NCBI GenBank assembly: GCA_964599285.1
Contig: CAZREI010000009.1
Span: forward strand, 1 to 42,477
Length of the DNA stretch: 42,477 nt
DNA from: VGLO01 sp964599285
Lineage (GTDB): Bacteria; Patescibacteriota; Minisyncoccia; Minisyncoccales; Staskawiczbacteraceae
Reading direction: 5' to 3'
In this document: piece by piece, positions 1-7,549 of the stretch
Layout: every line of letters begins with the position of its first letter
Position numbering within the stretch: the first letter of the stretch is position 1
The notes under the pieces: model-generated
What the model saw: only the letters and a program-made list of their open reading frames with translations
Database searches by the model: none
What the model was told of the DNA's origin: nothing
Program-made: the position numbers and the translations under genes

Positions 1-20
1 AGTGACAAAACATATGTTTG

Positions 21-170
21 AATTATTCTAATTGTTCTAATTAACCTAATTATTCTAAAGAATGTCTAAAAACGTGAATGCCTAATTTCTAAAACGGTTT
101 GGGGATTTTGACATTTTTGCATTGGGATTTGATTAGGTCAATTAGGATAATTAGGTTAATTAGAATAATT
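21..170. repeat. Palindromic intergenic element, copy A
   Basis: The outer arms (about 21-58 and 133-170) are near inverted repeats built from the word CTAATTATT. The core and right arm (about 73-170) recur almost unchanged at about 760-857, on the other side of ssb. Read on the minus strand, the element follows ssb and should precede the next operon gene, which would be rpsR in the usual order but lies outside the window. Function unknown; it could be a spacer hairpin, an mRNA stabiliser or a MITE-like repeat. Confidence 0.75.
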
Positions 171-700
171 TAAAAGGGTATTTCCGACACGTCTATTTCT
201 TCTGAATTTCCTTGCGGTTCCTGCGCTGGTGCTGTTGGTGGTGGCGTATCATTGCTGGCAAACGAAGCTGGTGGCGTATAATTTTCTTCTATAATGGGGA
301 TTTCTTCTGCTTTTGGCTGATTGGATTCCGGTGCTTGGTATGCCGGCCGCGCGCCTTGCATTCCTGTCCCTGTTGGCCTTGGCCCCAACTGCAAACCTTC
401 GGCAATGATTTCTGTTTTATATTTTTTAACTCCGTCGTTTCCTTGCCAACTGCTGGTTCTGATTCTTCCTTCAATGAGGATGAGCGACCCTTTGGTCACG
501 TATTTTGAAATAGTATCGGCCATTTTTCCAAAAGCCACAATGTTGTGAAATTCCGCATCTTGTTTTTTCTGGCCTTGGGCGTCCGTGTAAAACCGATTGG
601 TGGCAATTCCGAAGTTAACCACCGGCTGGCCGCTGGGCATAGCCCGGGTTTCCGGGTCGCGGGTGACATTGCCAAGAATGAAAGCCTTATTGAGGTTCAT
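170..700 (-). CDS. ssb: Single-stranded DNA-binding protein
   Basis: 176 aa. The N-terminal OB fold (residues 1 to about 108) carries the family pattern: MNLNKAFILGNVTRDPE at the start, then FGIATNR, FHNIVAFGKMAD, and LIEGRIRTSSWQ. A Pro/Gln-rich flexible tail of about 65 residues follows and ends in the acidic tip EEIDVSEIPF. This is the family's usual protein-interaction tip, which recruits replication and repair partners to ssDNA. It lies downstream of rpsF in the common rpsF-ssb-rpsR order. No Shine-Dalgarno sequence is visible before the ATG. The intergenic gap is filled by a palindromic element, so ssb is probably expressed from the rpsF transcript with a long structured spacer. Identification is secure. 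Confidence 0.97.
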   Translation of the reverse strand: MNLNKAFILGNVTRDPETRAMPSGQPVVNFGIATNRFYTDAQGQKKQDAEFHNIVAFGKMADTISKYVTKGSLILIEGRIRTSSWQGNDGVKKYKTEIIAEGLQLGPRPTGTGMQGARPAYQAPESNQPKAEEIPIIEENYTPPASFASNDTPPPTAPAQEPQGNSEEIDVSEIPF

Positions 701-855
701 AATTCTAAAATTATTCTAATTATTCTAATTGCTCTAATTGTTCTAAATAAATCCCAAACCGTGAATGCCTAATTTCTAAAACAGTTCGGGAATTTTGACA
801 TTTTTGCATTAGGATTTGATTAGGTCAATTAGAATAATTAGGTTAATTAGATCAA
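701..855. repeat. Palindromic intergenic element, copy B
   Basis: Second copy of the element at 21-170. Arms of CTAATTATT-type words (about 701-747 and 819-861) flank a core beginning GTGAATGCCTAATTTCTAAA, shared with copy A with few substitutions. It occupies the whole rpsF-ssb gap. The arms are longer and more degenerate than in an intrinsic terminator, and no U-tract follows on the minus strand. Confidence 0.75.
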
Positions 856-1296
856 TTATTCACTTAGAATTTCGTCCAGTTTTTTTTCAATATCTCCCAG
901 TTCCACTTTTCCTTCTTTTTTTGTTTTTAGGTGGCTTTCTTGGGTTTTGGTGGCGCCAATGTCTAATCCGGCCAGCGGTTTTCTGGTCCGCTTCTTTTTC
1001 ATTTCCTTAATCGGTTTTTTGTACAAAATCACGTGGCGCAGGATTCGGATGTCTTTTTGCAATTTTTCTTTGAGCGGTTTGACTTCTTTTTCTTCTAGTT
1101 GGAATTCCAGGGTTACAAAATATCCGGAACTTTGTTTTTTAATGGGATAAGCCAGGCTTTGGGGAACCGTTTTTTCTGATTTTAGGATAACGCCGCCTTT
1201 TTCTTGCACAAAAACTTCAAGCTCTTTTTTAAGATTTTCCGCTTCTTCGGATTTTAATCCCGACGATATGATATAGGTCAGTTCGTATGCTTTCAT
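856..1296 (-). CDS. rpsF: Small-subunit ribosomal protein bS6
   Basis: 146 aa. The N-terminal ~95 residues fit bS6 (MKAYELTYIISSGL, then the central LAYPIKKQSSGYFVTLEF, then DIRILRHVILYK). bS6 binds the platform of the 30S subunit together with bS18. The C-terminus is a Lys/Glu-rich extension of about 45 residues, so the protein is longer than the common ~95-135 aa. It is first in the rpsF-ssb set. A promoter with an extended -10 lies directly upstream, with its predicted start site next to the ATG. The start is the only good one, as the protein begins with the conserved strand. Confidence 0.95.
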   Translation of the reverse strand: MKAYELTYIISSGLKSEEAENLKKELEVFVQEKGGVILKSEKTVPQSLAYPIKKQSSGYFVTLEFQLEEKEVKPLKEKLQKDIRILRHVILYKKPIKEMKKKRTRKPLAGLDIGATKTQESHLKTKKEGKVELGDIEKKLDEILSE

Positions 1297-1303
1297 GGTT
1301 TGT

Positions 1304-1332
1304 AGTGTAGCAAACTAATATTAAAAAAGCAA
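1304..1332 (-). promoter_or_regulatory. rpsF promoter, near-leaderless
   Basis: Read on the minus strand: TTGCTT (1332-1327), a 17-bp spacer, then TACACT (1309-1304) preceded by TGC (extended -10). The ATG at 1296 is 7 nt beyond the -10, so transcription should start at or beside the start codon. Confidence 0.6.
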
Positions 1333-1339
1333 GATTTTA

Positions 1340-1531
1340 GCCGCCGCGCCCACGGGCGCGGCGGCTCCGTATCTTGATTCGCATGGGCATATTCGCATAC
1401 CCAAGTTTATTCGGATGGGCGCATTCGGATAATGTCCCGCCAGCAGGCGGGACTTTGCGCTATTCGCATGCTGCTATTGGCATGCCAAAAAAAGGCCAGG
1501 TTTGGGTTGGCCAAATCTGGCATGGGAAAGG
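1340..1531. repeat. GC-rich hairpin and degenerate word repeats
   Basis: A perfect 12-bp inverted repeat of GCCGCCGCGCCC type lies at 1340-1365. It is followed by about 110 bp of degenerate repeats of ATTCGCATGGGCAT-like words, the short hairpin GTCCCGCCAGCAGGCGGGAC (about 1434-1453), and a CATGCCA/TGGCCA-rich stretch. No gene is seen here. The hairpins lie between the convergent ends and starts of minus-strand genes and may act as terminators of the gene at 1532. Confidence 0.55.
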
Positions 1532-1882
1532 TTAGGCTACATTGAGCAGTTTCAAGGTCAGGAATGCCGCATCGTCCAAGCATCCGTAATTTGCTCCGGC
1601 AGCCATAAGCTCCTTGATATGACTTCCGTCTTGCGAAAATACGATGATAGGACCACCAAAACGCTCTCGCATTCTGCTAACCAACGGCGCAGCATCGGAA
1701 ATATCGCTGTTGATGCAAGGAGTTACGATAATGGCATTGATTTGCATGCAATCAACGAATTGTTCTTCGGCTTCTTCCAAGGAATAGGCGTGGATTACAT
1801 CCAGTTTTCCAGCAAACTGGATGTCGCAAGAATCATGAAAGGGCCGATTAGACTTAGAGCCTACTACCAATACTGTCTTCAT
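1532..1882 (-). CDS. Degenerate receiver-like protein
   Basis: 116 aa from the ATG at 1882, chosen because AGGGAG lies about 8 nt upstream; a longer reading from 1924 lacks this. The strand/helix order resembles a response-regulator receiver: MKTVLVVGS (strand 1), a helix, INAIIVTPC (strand 3), GGPIIVFSQDGS (strand 4), and IKELMAAGANYGCLDD, which recalls the usual 'aGAddyl' end. The Asp expected after strand 3 is replaced (VTPC), and neither an acidic pair after strand 1 nor a conserved Lys is evident, so phosphorylation is unlikely. No output domain is attached. It may be a phosphorylation-independent protein-interaction module. Function unknown. Confidence 0.7.
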   Translation of the reverse strand: MKTVLVVGSKSNRPFHDSCDIQFAGKLDVIHAYSLEEAEEQFVDCMQINAIIVTPCINSDISDAAPLVSRMRERFGGPIIVFSQDGSHIKELMAAGANYGCLDDAAFLTLKLLNVA

Positions 1883-1973
1883 TGGCGATCTCCCTGATGT
1901 AAGGTGCGTAGAGTCCAGACGCATTGCCTGGATATCAATATCAATTTACTACAATCAATAAAAAAGTCAATAT

Positions 1974-2000
1974 TTGATTCCGTATCCGTTGTGTTACAAT
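1974..2000 (+). promoter_or_regulatory. Promoter of phosphomannomutase gene, leaderless
   Basis: The extended -10 TGTTACAAT (hexamer 1995-2000) is preceded by a TTGATT box (1974-1979) at a short 15-bp spacing. The ATG at 2007 is only 6 nt past the hexamer, placing the predicted transcription start on the start codon. Confidence 0.6.
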
Positions 2001-2006
2001 AATTTC

Positions 2007-3332
2007 ATGCTCAACAAATCTATTTTTAAATCTTACGATGTGCGGGGGATTTATCCTGGTGAATTAAACGAAGAAGCCGCTTTTGCCATTGGGCAGGCTT
2101 TTGTAAAACATACGGGAGCTAAAAATGTTGTAGTGGGTTTTGATGCGCGATTATCGTCGCCGGCACTGTTTGAATTTTTGACAAAAGGGCTTGCCGCAAC
2201 GGGCGCCAAAGTTACCAGTATTGGCCAAACGCCAACCGAAGGCTTGTACTTTGCCGTGGGAAATTACGACTTTGACGCGGGAATTATGATAACCGCCAGC
2301 CACAACCCCAAAGAATACAACGGGTTTAAGATGATAAAGAAACAGGGAAACGATCTTACTATTGTGCGAGGATTGGATTTATTGCCATTCATAGAAAGCA
2401 ATCCAATCGTCATTGCGAACGAAGTGAAGCAATCTCAAAAAGACATTATAAAAGATTATGCAAAATACATTTTTAACCTTTTTGACGTTACTGCCATTAA
2501 AAAGTGTAAGGTGGTTATTGACGCGTCAAATGGTGTGATGGGAAATGTGCTTTCAAAAATTGCATTACCTGTTGAAGTTGTCCCATTAAACTTTGAACCT
2601 GACGGAAATTTTCCTAACCATGCTCCAAACCCTCTGGAACCCGGTTCTTCGGACCAGATTAAAGAAGCGATTAAAAAACAGGGAGCCGATTTCGGTTTTA
2701 TGTTTGACGCTGACGCTGATAGGATATTTTTAGTAAATGAAATGGGTCAAATGGTTCCGGCGGATACAGTCCTGATTTTATTGGCAAAATATTTTTTGAA
2801 AAAAAATCCCGGAGCAGGCATTGCCTATAACGCCATTTGCTCAAAAGCGGTGCCGGAATTTGTGAAAAAATGGGGAGGTGTTCCGGTGCGTACGCAAGTT
2901 GGCGCGGTAAATGTCAGGGATGGTTTATTAAAAAACAACGGTGTAATGGGCGGGGAAGTATCGGCTCACTATTGTTTCAGAGATTATTTTTATATGGATT
3001 CCGGGTTGATGGCGCTTTTGGCAATGCTTTTGATTATATCAGAAGATGGCCGGAAAGTTTCCGAAATAATCAAAGAAATTTCTCCCTATTTTAAAACGGA
3101 TGCTAATTTTCAAGTTACCGATAAAGAGGGAATGTTGCAAAAAATAAAAGAAAAATATGCCGATGGCAAGCAGGATTTTTTGGATGGAGTTACGGTGGAG
3201 TATAAGGATTGGTGGTTTAATGTCAGGCCATCAAACACTGAGCCGCTGTTGCGACTCACTATTGAGGCAGATACCCAGAATGTACTAAGTCAAAAGAAGG
3301 AAGAATTGAGTGAATTTATTAGTAAATCTTAA
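2007..3332 (+). CDS. Phosphomannomutase/phosphoglucomutase
   Basis: 441 aa from the ATG at 2007; an upstream reading from 1974 would start inside the promoter. It interconverts hexose 1- and 6-phosphates to feed nucleotide-sugar synthesis for glycans. All alpha-D-phosphohexomutase signatures are visible: FKSYDVRGIYP at the N-terminus, the phosphoserine loop TASHNPKEYNGFK, the metal loop DADADR (a variant of DGDGDR), the sugar loop GEVSAHYCFRDYF, and the phosphate-binding VRPSNTEPLLRL. Between domains 1 and 2 the sequence NPIVIANEVKQSQK is encoded by a REP-like repeat (see 2404-2446). The IMPase-family gene follows after 4 nt, suggesting co-transcription. Mannose versus glucose preference cannot be told from sequence. 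Confidence 0.93.
   Translation: MLNKSIFKSYDVRGIYPGELNEEAAFAIGQAFVKHTGAKNVVVGFDARLSSPALFEFLTKGLAATGAKVTSIGQTPTEGLYFAVGNYDFDAGIMITASHNPKEYNGFKMIKKQGNDLTIVRGLDLLPFIESNPIVIANEVKQSQKDIIKDYAKYIFNLFDVTAIKKCKVVIDASNGVMGNVLSKIALPVEVVPLNFEPDGNFPNHAPNPLEPGSSDQIKEAIKKQGADFGFMFDADADRIFLVNEMGQMVPADTVLILLAKYFLKKNPGAGIAYNAICSKAVPEFVKKWGGVPVRTQVGAVNVRDGLLKNNGVMGGEVSAHYCFRDYFYMDSGLMALLAMLLIISEDGRKVSEIIKEISPYFKTDANFQVTDKEGMLQKIKEKYADGKQDFLDGVTVEYKDWWFNVRPSNTEPLLRLTIEADTQNVLSQKKEELSEFISKS
2404..2446 (+). repeat. REP-like element inside coding sequence
   Basis: The stretch CGTCATTGCGAACGAAGTGA followed by AGCAATCTC is the dispersed CGTCATTGCGAG...GCAATC repeat seen elsewhere in this window (4915-5002, 14334-14482, 37186-37360). 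Here it is read in frame as IVIANEVKQSQ within the phosphomannomutase, at a place where family members have a surface linker. Confidence 0.7.
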
Positions 3333-3336
3333 CCAT

Positions 3337-4116
3337 ATGGATATTGCATTAACCAAGAACGTAGCCATATCTGCGGCAAAAGAAGCTGGGAAGCTACTGA
3401 ACAATAATTTCCAGAAGCCAAAAGAAATGTCTTTTAAAGGCAAGAGTGATATTGTGACAAAAGTAGATTTAGAATCTGAAAAAATTATTTTAGACTTAAT
3501 TAGATCGCACTTCCCCGATCACGCTATTTTGTCAGAAGAAGCCGGATTTACTGGGAGTGATACTGCAAAGTATATGTGGATTGTAGATCCTTTAGACGGA
3601 ACTATGAATTACTACTATGGAATGAATCCGTACAGGGTAGGAATATGCTTACTGGAAGACAAACAGCCAATTCTTAATGTGCTATATAATCCGACTAAAG
3701 AGGAAATATATGTTGCCCAAAAAGGCGAAGGAGCGTTTTTAAATGACAAAAAAATTACGGTAAGCGACAACGCCGATCTTAAAAATTCTATCATAATGAC
3801 CCATCTTTCTTCGAAAAAAGATGTAAGAGCAAGGACGATATCGGTATTAGATAATATATTTTCTGAAAGTATGCATATAAGGATGTTTGGCAGTGGACTT
3901 GCGGCATTAAGCTACATTGCCAGCGGGAAATTTGATGTATTTTTTAATGTTTTGCAAAAACCTTGGGATATTTTACCAGGAGCTTTGCTTATTGAAGAAG
4001 CGGGCGGAAAAATTACCGATATTAAAGGAGGAAAAATTACCCACGAATCAACTTCTGTCTTGGCAACTAACGGGAGGGTTCATAATCAGATGCTAAAATT
4101 ATTAGAGAAAATATAG
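3337..4116 (+). CDS. Inositol monophosphatase-family phosphatase
   Basis: 259 aa from the ATG at 3337; a GTG at 3310 would overlap the preceding gene. The Mg-dependent phosphatase motifs are present: GKSDIVTKVD, ILSEEAG (catalytic Glu), WIVDPLDGTMNY (metal-binding DPLDGT) and the C-terminal KPWDILPGALLIEEAGG. The family hydrolyses inositol 1-phosphate, fructose 1,6-bisphosphate, PAP or related sugar phosphates; the substrate here is not determined. It starts 4 nt after the phosphomannomutase stop and 15 nt before pilD, so the three are probably one transcript. Confidence 0.92.
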   Translation: MDIALTKNVAISAAKEAGKLLNNNFQKPKEMSFKGKSDIVTKVDLESEKIILDLIRSHFPDHAILSEEAGFTGSDTAKYMWIVDPLDGTMNYYYGMNPYRVGICLLEDKQPILNVLYNPTKEEIYVAQKGEGAFLNDKKITVSDNADLKNSIIMTHLSSKKDVRARTISVLDNIFSESMHIRMFGSGLAALSYIASGKFDVFFNVLQKPWDILPGALLIEEAGGKITDIKGGKITHESTSVLATNGRVHNQMLKLLEKI

Positions 4117-4131
4117 GGTTTACCTATATCC

Positions 4132-4902
4132 ATGATATTTTTTCAAGCTGTCATTTTTTTATTGGGGCTTGCCATTGGCAGTTTTTTGAATGTGGTGATT
4201 TATCGGTTGGAAAAGGGTGAAAGTTTTGCCAAAGGCAGGTCTTATTGTCCGCATTGCAGGCATCAATTAAGCTGGCTGGATTTGGTTCCGGTGGCCAGTT
4301 TTTTATTTTTAGGAGGCAAATGCCGATATTGCAAGGCAAACATTTCCTGGCAGTATCCGATGGTAGAACTTGCGACAGGCTTGGTATTCCTTTTAATTTT
4401 TAATTTTATAAATAATGCTTCAATTTTTAATGTCATAAACTTTGTGTTTTTGCTCTATATCGCCAGCGTTTTCATCATTATTTTTGTTTACGATCTAAAA
4501 TTTTATCTAATACCGGACAGCGTCTTGTTTCCGGCAATCATTATCACGTTCATCTGGCGCCTTTTTGCAATTACTGCTTTGCCAAATTATCTTTTGGCGG
4601 CGTTAATCGCAGCCGGATTTTTTTTATTCATTTTTTTGATATCAAAAGGAAAATGGATGGGCTTTGGTGACGTCAAGCTGGCTATTTTGCTGGGACTTTT
4701 GCTGGGCTTCCCCAATATTTTAGCAGGCTTGTTTTTATCTTTTTTGTTTGGTGCTATAATAGGAACAGGATTGATTTTTTTGAAAAAAAAGGGAATGAAA
4801 AGCGAAATGCCCTTTGCCCCCTTTTTAATTTTAGGAACCTTCGTAGCCTTGCTTTGGGGCAACCAGATCATTGCCTGGTACTTGCATTTTTTAATTTTGT
4901 AA
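4132..4902 (+). CDS. pilD: Prepilin peptidase / N-methyltransferase
   Basis: 256 aa polytopic membrane protein (about eight hydrophobic segments). The N-terminal methyltransferase-type domain carries two CxxC pairs (CPHC and CRYC, with SWLDLVP and SWQYPMVEL between and after). The peptidase part has the two catalytic Asp regions, YDLKFYLIPD and GFGDVKL (the GxGD motif). It cleaves the short leader of type IV prepilins after Gly and methylates the new N-terminus. It lies directly before seven prepilin-like genes, its likely substrates. The pilus ATPases and platform protein are not in the window. Confidence 0.95.
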   Translation: MIFFQAVIFLLGLAIGSFLNVVIYRLEKGESFAKGRSYCPHCRHQLSWLDLVPVASFLFLGGKCRYCKANISWQYPMVELATGLVFLLIFNFINNASIFNVINFVFLLYIASVFIIIFVYDLKFYLIPDSVLFPAIIITFIWRLFAITALPNYLLAALIAAGFFLFIFLISKGKWMGFGDVKLAILLGLLLGFPNILAGLFLSFLFGAIIGTGLIFLKKKGMKSEMPFAPFLILGTFVALLWGNQIIAWYLHFLIL

Positions 4903-4914
4903 TTAAAGGGGCGT

Positions 4915-5002
4915 CGTCATTGCGAGGAACTTTGCTTGCAAAGCGACGTGGCAATCCATCATGCACTCAATAAAGATTGCTTCGGTGTGCCTCGCAATGA
5001 CG
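4915..5002. repeat. REP element, CGTCATTGCGAGG type
   Basis: CGTCATTGCGAGG (4915-4927) is mirrored by CCTCGCAATGACG (4990-5002), with internal GACGTGGCAATC and GATTGCTTCGG words. It is one copy of a dispersed palindromic repeat common in many bacterial genomes. It fills the 110-bp gap between pilD and the first pilin gene. Confidence 0.85.
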
Positions 5003-5012
5003 AAAGGACTAA

Positions 5013-5573
5013 ATGAATAAATTTCAAATTTCAAATTCTCAACAAGGGTACACCCTTGTTGAGTTACTGGTGGTCGTTGCCATTATTGTCGCCCTTACCG
5101 CGGTGGTGCTTTCCAATTTCCCCCAAGCCAAACTGCAATTTTCCCTCGGGCGCGTTGCCTATAAATTCCAGCAGGACGGAAGGCGAGCCGAAGAGCTCGC
5201 GCTGTCATCAACGCAGTTTACCGATTCGGCCGGTCCGCATTCTATAGCAGGTTACGGCATTTACGTTGACCAGGCAAATCCAAAGCAATATATTATCTAT
5301 GCCGACAGCGTCCCGGGCAACCATCACTATGATCCGGGCGCCGATTACATTGTGGAAACCGTTGATTTTGGCACCACCGAACCGGGAATTGTCATGCAGC
5401 AATTTAATAATGTTGTCGGTACCACCCTAAGCGTTAATTTCGCTCCGCCCAATCCCGTTACCACCATCACTCCGACATCAAGCAGTGTGGATGTTGTTTT
5501 CGCCCAAGAATCTGACACGTCCAAAACCAAAACCGTTTCTATAAATTCGGTCGGTCTTATAGAAGTGAAGTAA
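5013..5573 (+). CDS. Type IV prepilin-like protein (pseudopilin)
   Basis: 186 aa. The short leader MNKFQISNSQQG is followed by the class III cleavage motif G/YTLVEL and a hydrophobic helix (LLVVVAIIVALTAVVL), then a soluble beta-rich domain of about 150 residues. Glu5 of the mature protein is present. Processing by the adjacent PilD and assembly into a pilus or pseudopilus are inferred. The DNA over the cleavage site (5038-5063) is a perfect 12-bp inverted repeat with a 2-nt centre, CTCAACAAGGGT and its complement. The leader is partly encoded by the ATTTCAAATTTCAAATTC word also used in the following intergenic palindrome. Role as major or minor subunit is not decidable. Confidence 0.88.
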   Translation: MNKFQISNSQQGYTLVELLVVVAIIVALTAVVLSNFPQAKLQFSLGRVAYKFQQDGRRAEELALSSTQFTDSAGPHSIAGYGIYVDQANPKQYIIYADSVPGNHHYDPGADYIVETVDFGTTEPGIVMQQFNNVVGTTLSVNFAPPNPVTTITPTSSSVDVVFAQESDTSKTKTVSINSVGLIEVK

Positions 5574-5574
5574 C

Positions 5575-5720
5575 GAATTTGAAATTTACAATTTGAAATT
5601 TGAAATCAAAAAGTGAATGTTTCAATATTTCAATTTGAAAACCGTAACGTCGCGTTTTAATCATTTCAAATTCACTTTTTTCAAATTGATTTCAAATTTC
5701 AAATTTCAAATTTCAAATTC
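5575..5720. repeat. Long palindrome of AATTTCAAAT words
   Basis: The left arm (5575-5618, GAATTTGAAATTT-type words ending AAAAAGTGAAT) pairs imperfectly with the right arm (5670-5720, ATTCACTTTTTTCAAATT... ending CAAATTC). It lies between two pilin genes and extends into the leader codons of the second, so part of the leader peptide is encoded by repeat. Confidence 0.75.
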
Positions 5721-6234
5721 CCGCGGTGCTGGCTTCACCATCAGTGAACTGATCATCTCCATCGCCCTGCTTTCGTTTGGCGTGGTGCTTATTTACGGAT
5801 CTTTTTATACCATTGCCAATGTCACCTATGACCATTCTTCGCGCTTTGTTGCTTCGTACTTGGCCAAAGAAGGATTGGAAGTTATCAAAAACATCCGCGA
5901 CACCAATTCCTTAAACGGTTTGCCTTGGTCCACTGGTCTTGTCCAAGGCCCGTGTGATAGCAGTGTTGCCAGCAATGCCAGTTGCCAGGTGGATTACCAA
6001 ACTCAAACCTATGACCAGATTAAGCCGTATGCCGATACTTACTTGGGATTAAACGATGATGGTTTTTATAGTTACGATAGCGGCGCCACCCCTACCATTT
6101 TTAAGCGCCAAATTACCATAGCGCCCGTGCCGGGGACCACCGATACCTTCAAAGTTACCGCAACTATTACCTGGACATATCGCCAAACTCCATTTACTTT
6201 TGCTGCCGCCGAATATTTGTATAATTGGCACTAA
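5617..6234 (+). CDS. Minor pilin, PilV-like
   Basis: 205 aa. A long leader of about 38 residues, encoded by the palindrome, precedes G/FTISELIISIALLSFGVVLIYGSF, a class III prepilin signal with Glu at position 5. The mature domain contains a Cys pair (GPCDSSVASNASCQVDYQTQ) and ends TPFTFAAAEYLYNWH. The gene at 7546 is a paralogue: both ends of its mature domain match, but it carries a large insertion in between. An alternative TTG start nearer the cleavage site is possible, since this leader is unusually long. A minor pilin or pseudopilin role is inferred from position and signal. Confidence 0.85.
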   Translation: MFQYFNLKTVTSRFNHFKFTFFKLISNFKFQISNSRGAGFTISELIISIALLSFGVVLIYGSFYTIANVTYDHSSRFVASYLAKEGLEVIKNIRDTNSLNGLPWSTGLVQGPCDSSVASNASCQVDYQTQTYDQIKPYADTYLGLNDDGFYSYDSGATPTIFKRQITIAPVPGTTDTFKVTATITWTYRQTPFTFAAAEYLYNWH

Positions 6235-6235
6235 A

Positions 6236-6360
6236 CGACAATTGACCATTGACCATTGACATGTGACCAAAAAAACTCGGCATGTCATTGGCTACATATT
6301 CATTGTCAAAAGTTTGATGTTCTCACGGGTCAAATGTCAATTGTCAAATGTCAATTGTCG
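6236..6360. repeat. Long palindrome of TTGACCATTGAC words, copy 1
   Basis: Arms 6236-6268 and 6328-6360 match at 29 of 33 positions when one is reverse-complemented. They are made of CAATTGAC/CATTGAC words and enclose a ~60-nt loop. The whole unit recurs at 9056-9180, at the same position in the duplicated pilin cassette, with only a few substitutions. Confidence 0.85.
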
Positions 6361-6961
6361 CCAAAAAGGGTTCTCATTGATAGAACTAGTAGTAGTGCTG
6401 GCCGTGTTTATTGTCATCATTACTGCTACCATTAATATTTTCATTACCGTGGTCAAGGAACAAAAGCGGGTGCTGGAAGGCCAGGAACTGTTAAGCCAAA
6501 CAAGTTACGCAGAAGAATATATGGCCAAGGCCCTGGGCGCGGCGGTCAAAGATACGGATGGAACCTGCGTTTGTCCGCCAGGTGATGTGTGTGCTTCAGG
6601 TAATGTATACGCGCTGACCCACTGCCCCAACGGAACCCTGGAACCTTGCCAAGGGATAACATTTATTAACTCGCTGGACAACAACGCTTGCCAAGAATTT
6701 TTCCTGGATTATTCTGCAAACCCCACTCATCCGCGCTTGCAGGAACGCAAAAATCATGGCACGCCCCAAGATATCCTGTCAGAAAAATTTATTATCAAAT
6801 CCGGAAAGTTTGTCCTTGATGGAAATAAAACTTTGCATGTGGCCTCGGCCGATGATTTGAACCAGCCCAAAGTCACGATGTTGTTAGATATTTTGACCGC
6901 GTCAAACCAATCGGAAAAAGTAATTCAAAACACAGTTTCACAAACCAGCTCCAATAGATAA
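6317..6961 (+). CDS. Prepilin-like protein (GspJ/PilW-like)
   Basis: 214 aa from the ATG at 6317; a GTG at 6263 would add 18 residues and lies inside the palindrome arm. The prepilin signal is RQKG/FSLIELVVVLAVFIVIITATINIF. The mature part has Cys-rich segments (GTCVCPPGDVC, LTHCPNGTLEPCQG, NNACQEFF) and ends in a conserved stretch (QPKVTMLLDILTASNQSEKV) shared with its paralogue at 9137. Its size and its position between a PilV-like and a PilX-like gene fit a minor pilin. Cys pairs probably form disulphides outside the cell (inference). Confidence 0.83.
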   Translation: MFSRVKCQLSNVNCRQKGFSLIELVVVLAVFIVIITATINIFITVVKEQKRVLEGQELLSQTSYAEEYMAKALGAAVKDTDGTCVCPPGDVCASGNVYALTHCPNGTLEPCQGITFINSLDNNACQEFFLDYSANPTHPRLQERKNHGTPQDILSEKFIIKSGKFVLDGNKTLHVASADDLNQPKVTMLLDILTASNQSEKVIQNTVSQTSSNR

Positions 6962-6963
6962 TT

Positions 6964-7048
6964 GCTACGAAATACGAATTTTTTACGAATATACGAAAAC
7001 AAACGCAACGTTAGTTCGTATATTGGTACTAAATTCGTATTTCGTAGC
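6964..7048. repeat. Nested palindrome of ACGAAATACGAATT words
   Basis: GCTACGAAATACGAATT (6964-6980) is perfectly mirrored at 7032-7048. An inner pair, CGAATATACGAA (about 6985-6997) and TTCGTATATTGG (about 7014-7026), nests within. Its inner words resemble those around the rpoB leader (37369-37776). Confidence 0.8.
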
Positions 7049-7054
7049 CAAATA

Positions 7055-7549
7055 ATGAATAGTCAAAAAGGCGTTTCAATCATCATCATCTTTTTTGTCA
7101 TGGTAATTTTGCTTGCCGTTGTTATGGGTTTGGTTTTGATTGTTGCCAATATGGTACATTCAGCTCGCGATGTGGAGAACGCCGCTCTTGCCCAGTTTGT
7201 TGCCCAAGACGGCGTGGAAAAAGCATTATTAAATGGAGAGCCTCGCCCATCAGGATTTTGCACTACGTTTTGTACGACATGCAAAACCGATATTAATGAT
7301 CCAAATGGCGACCCGGCCACTCATTGCAATAACTGCGCGATTACTAACAACAGTTCCGCCGGCTGCCAGGTTTCTTTTCAAACCACCTATGCCAATGGTG
7401 CTTTGCAGTCGGTGACGGCATTAGTTCAGCCGCGATCAAATTTTGTAACCAGAGTTAGTGACACAGAAGTTACGATTGCTTCGAAAGCAGTGGTTAACAA
7501 GGTTACGCGGCAAGCAAACTATGTAAAAATATATCCGTTTTCACAATGA
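7055..7549 (+). CDS. PilX-like pilus assembly protein
   Basis: 164 aa from the ATG at 7055, chosen because MNSQKG/VSIIIIFFVMVILLAVVMGLVLIVA gives a compact leader and the upstream codons are palindrome. The hydrophobic N-terminal helix follows the Gly but position 5 is not Glu, as in several PilX-type proteins. The mature domain is Cys-rich (CTTFCTTC, HCNNCAI, GCQVSF). The last 4 nt overlap the next gene's ATG, so translation is probably coupled. Similar in plan to the gene at 9762. Confidence 0.78.
   Translation: MNSQKGVSIIIIFFVMVILLAVVMGLVLIVANMVHSARDVENAALAQFVAQDGVEKALLNGEPRPSGFCTTFCTTCKTDINDPNGDPATHCNNCAITNNSSAGCQVSFQTTYANGALQSVTALVQPRSNFVTRVSDTEVTIASKAVVNKVTRQANYVKIYPFSQ

Noticed and set aside
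1502..1897. Open frame on the plus strand opposite the receiver-like gene
   Set aside because: The minus-strand reading has a Shine-Dalgarno sequence and a recognisable fold pattern; the plus-strand frame has neither.
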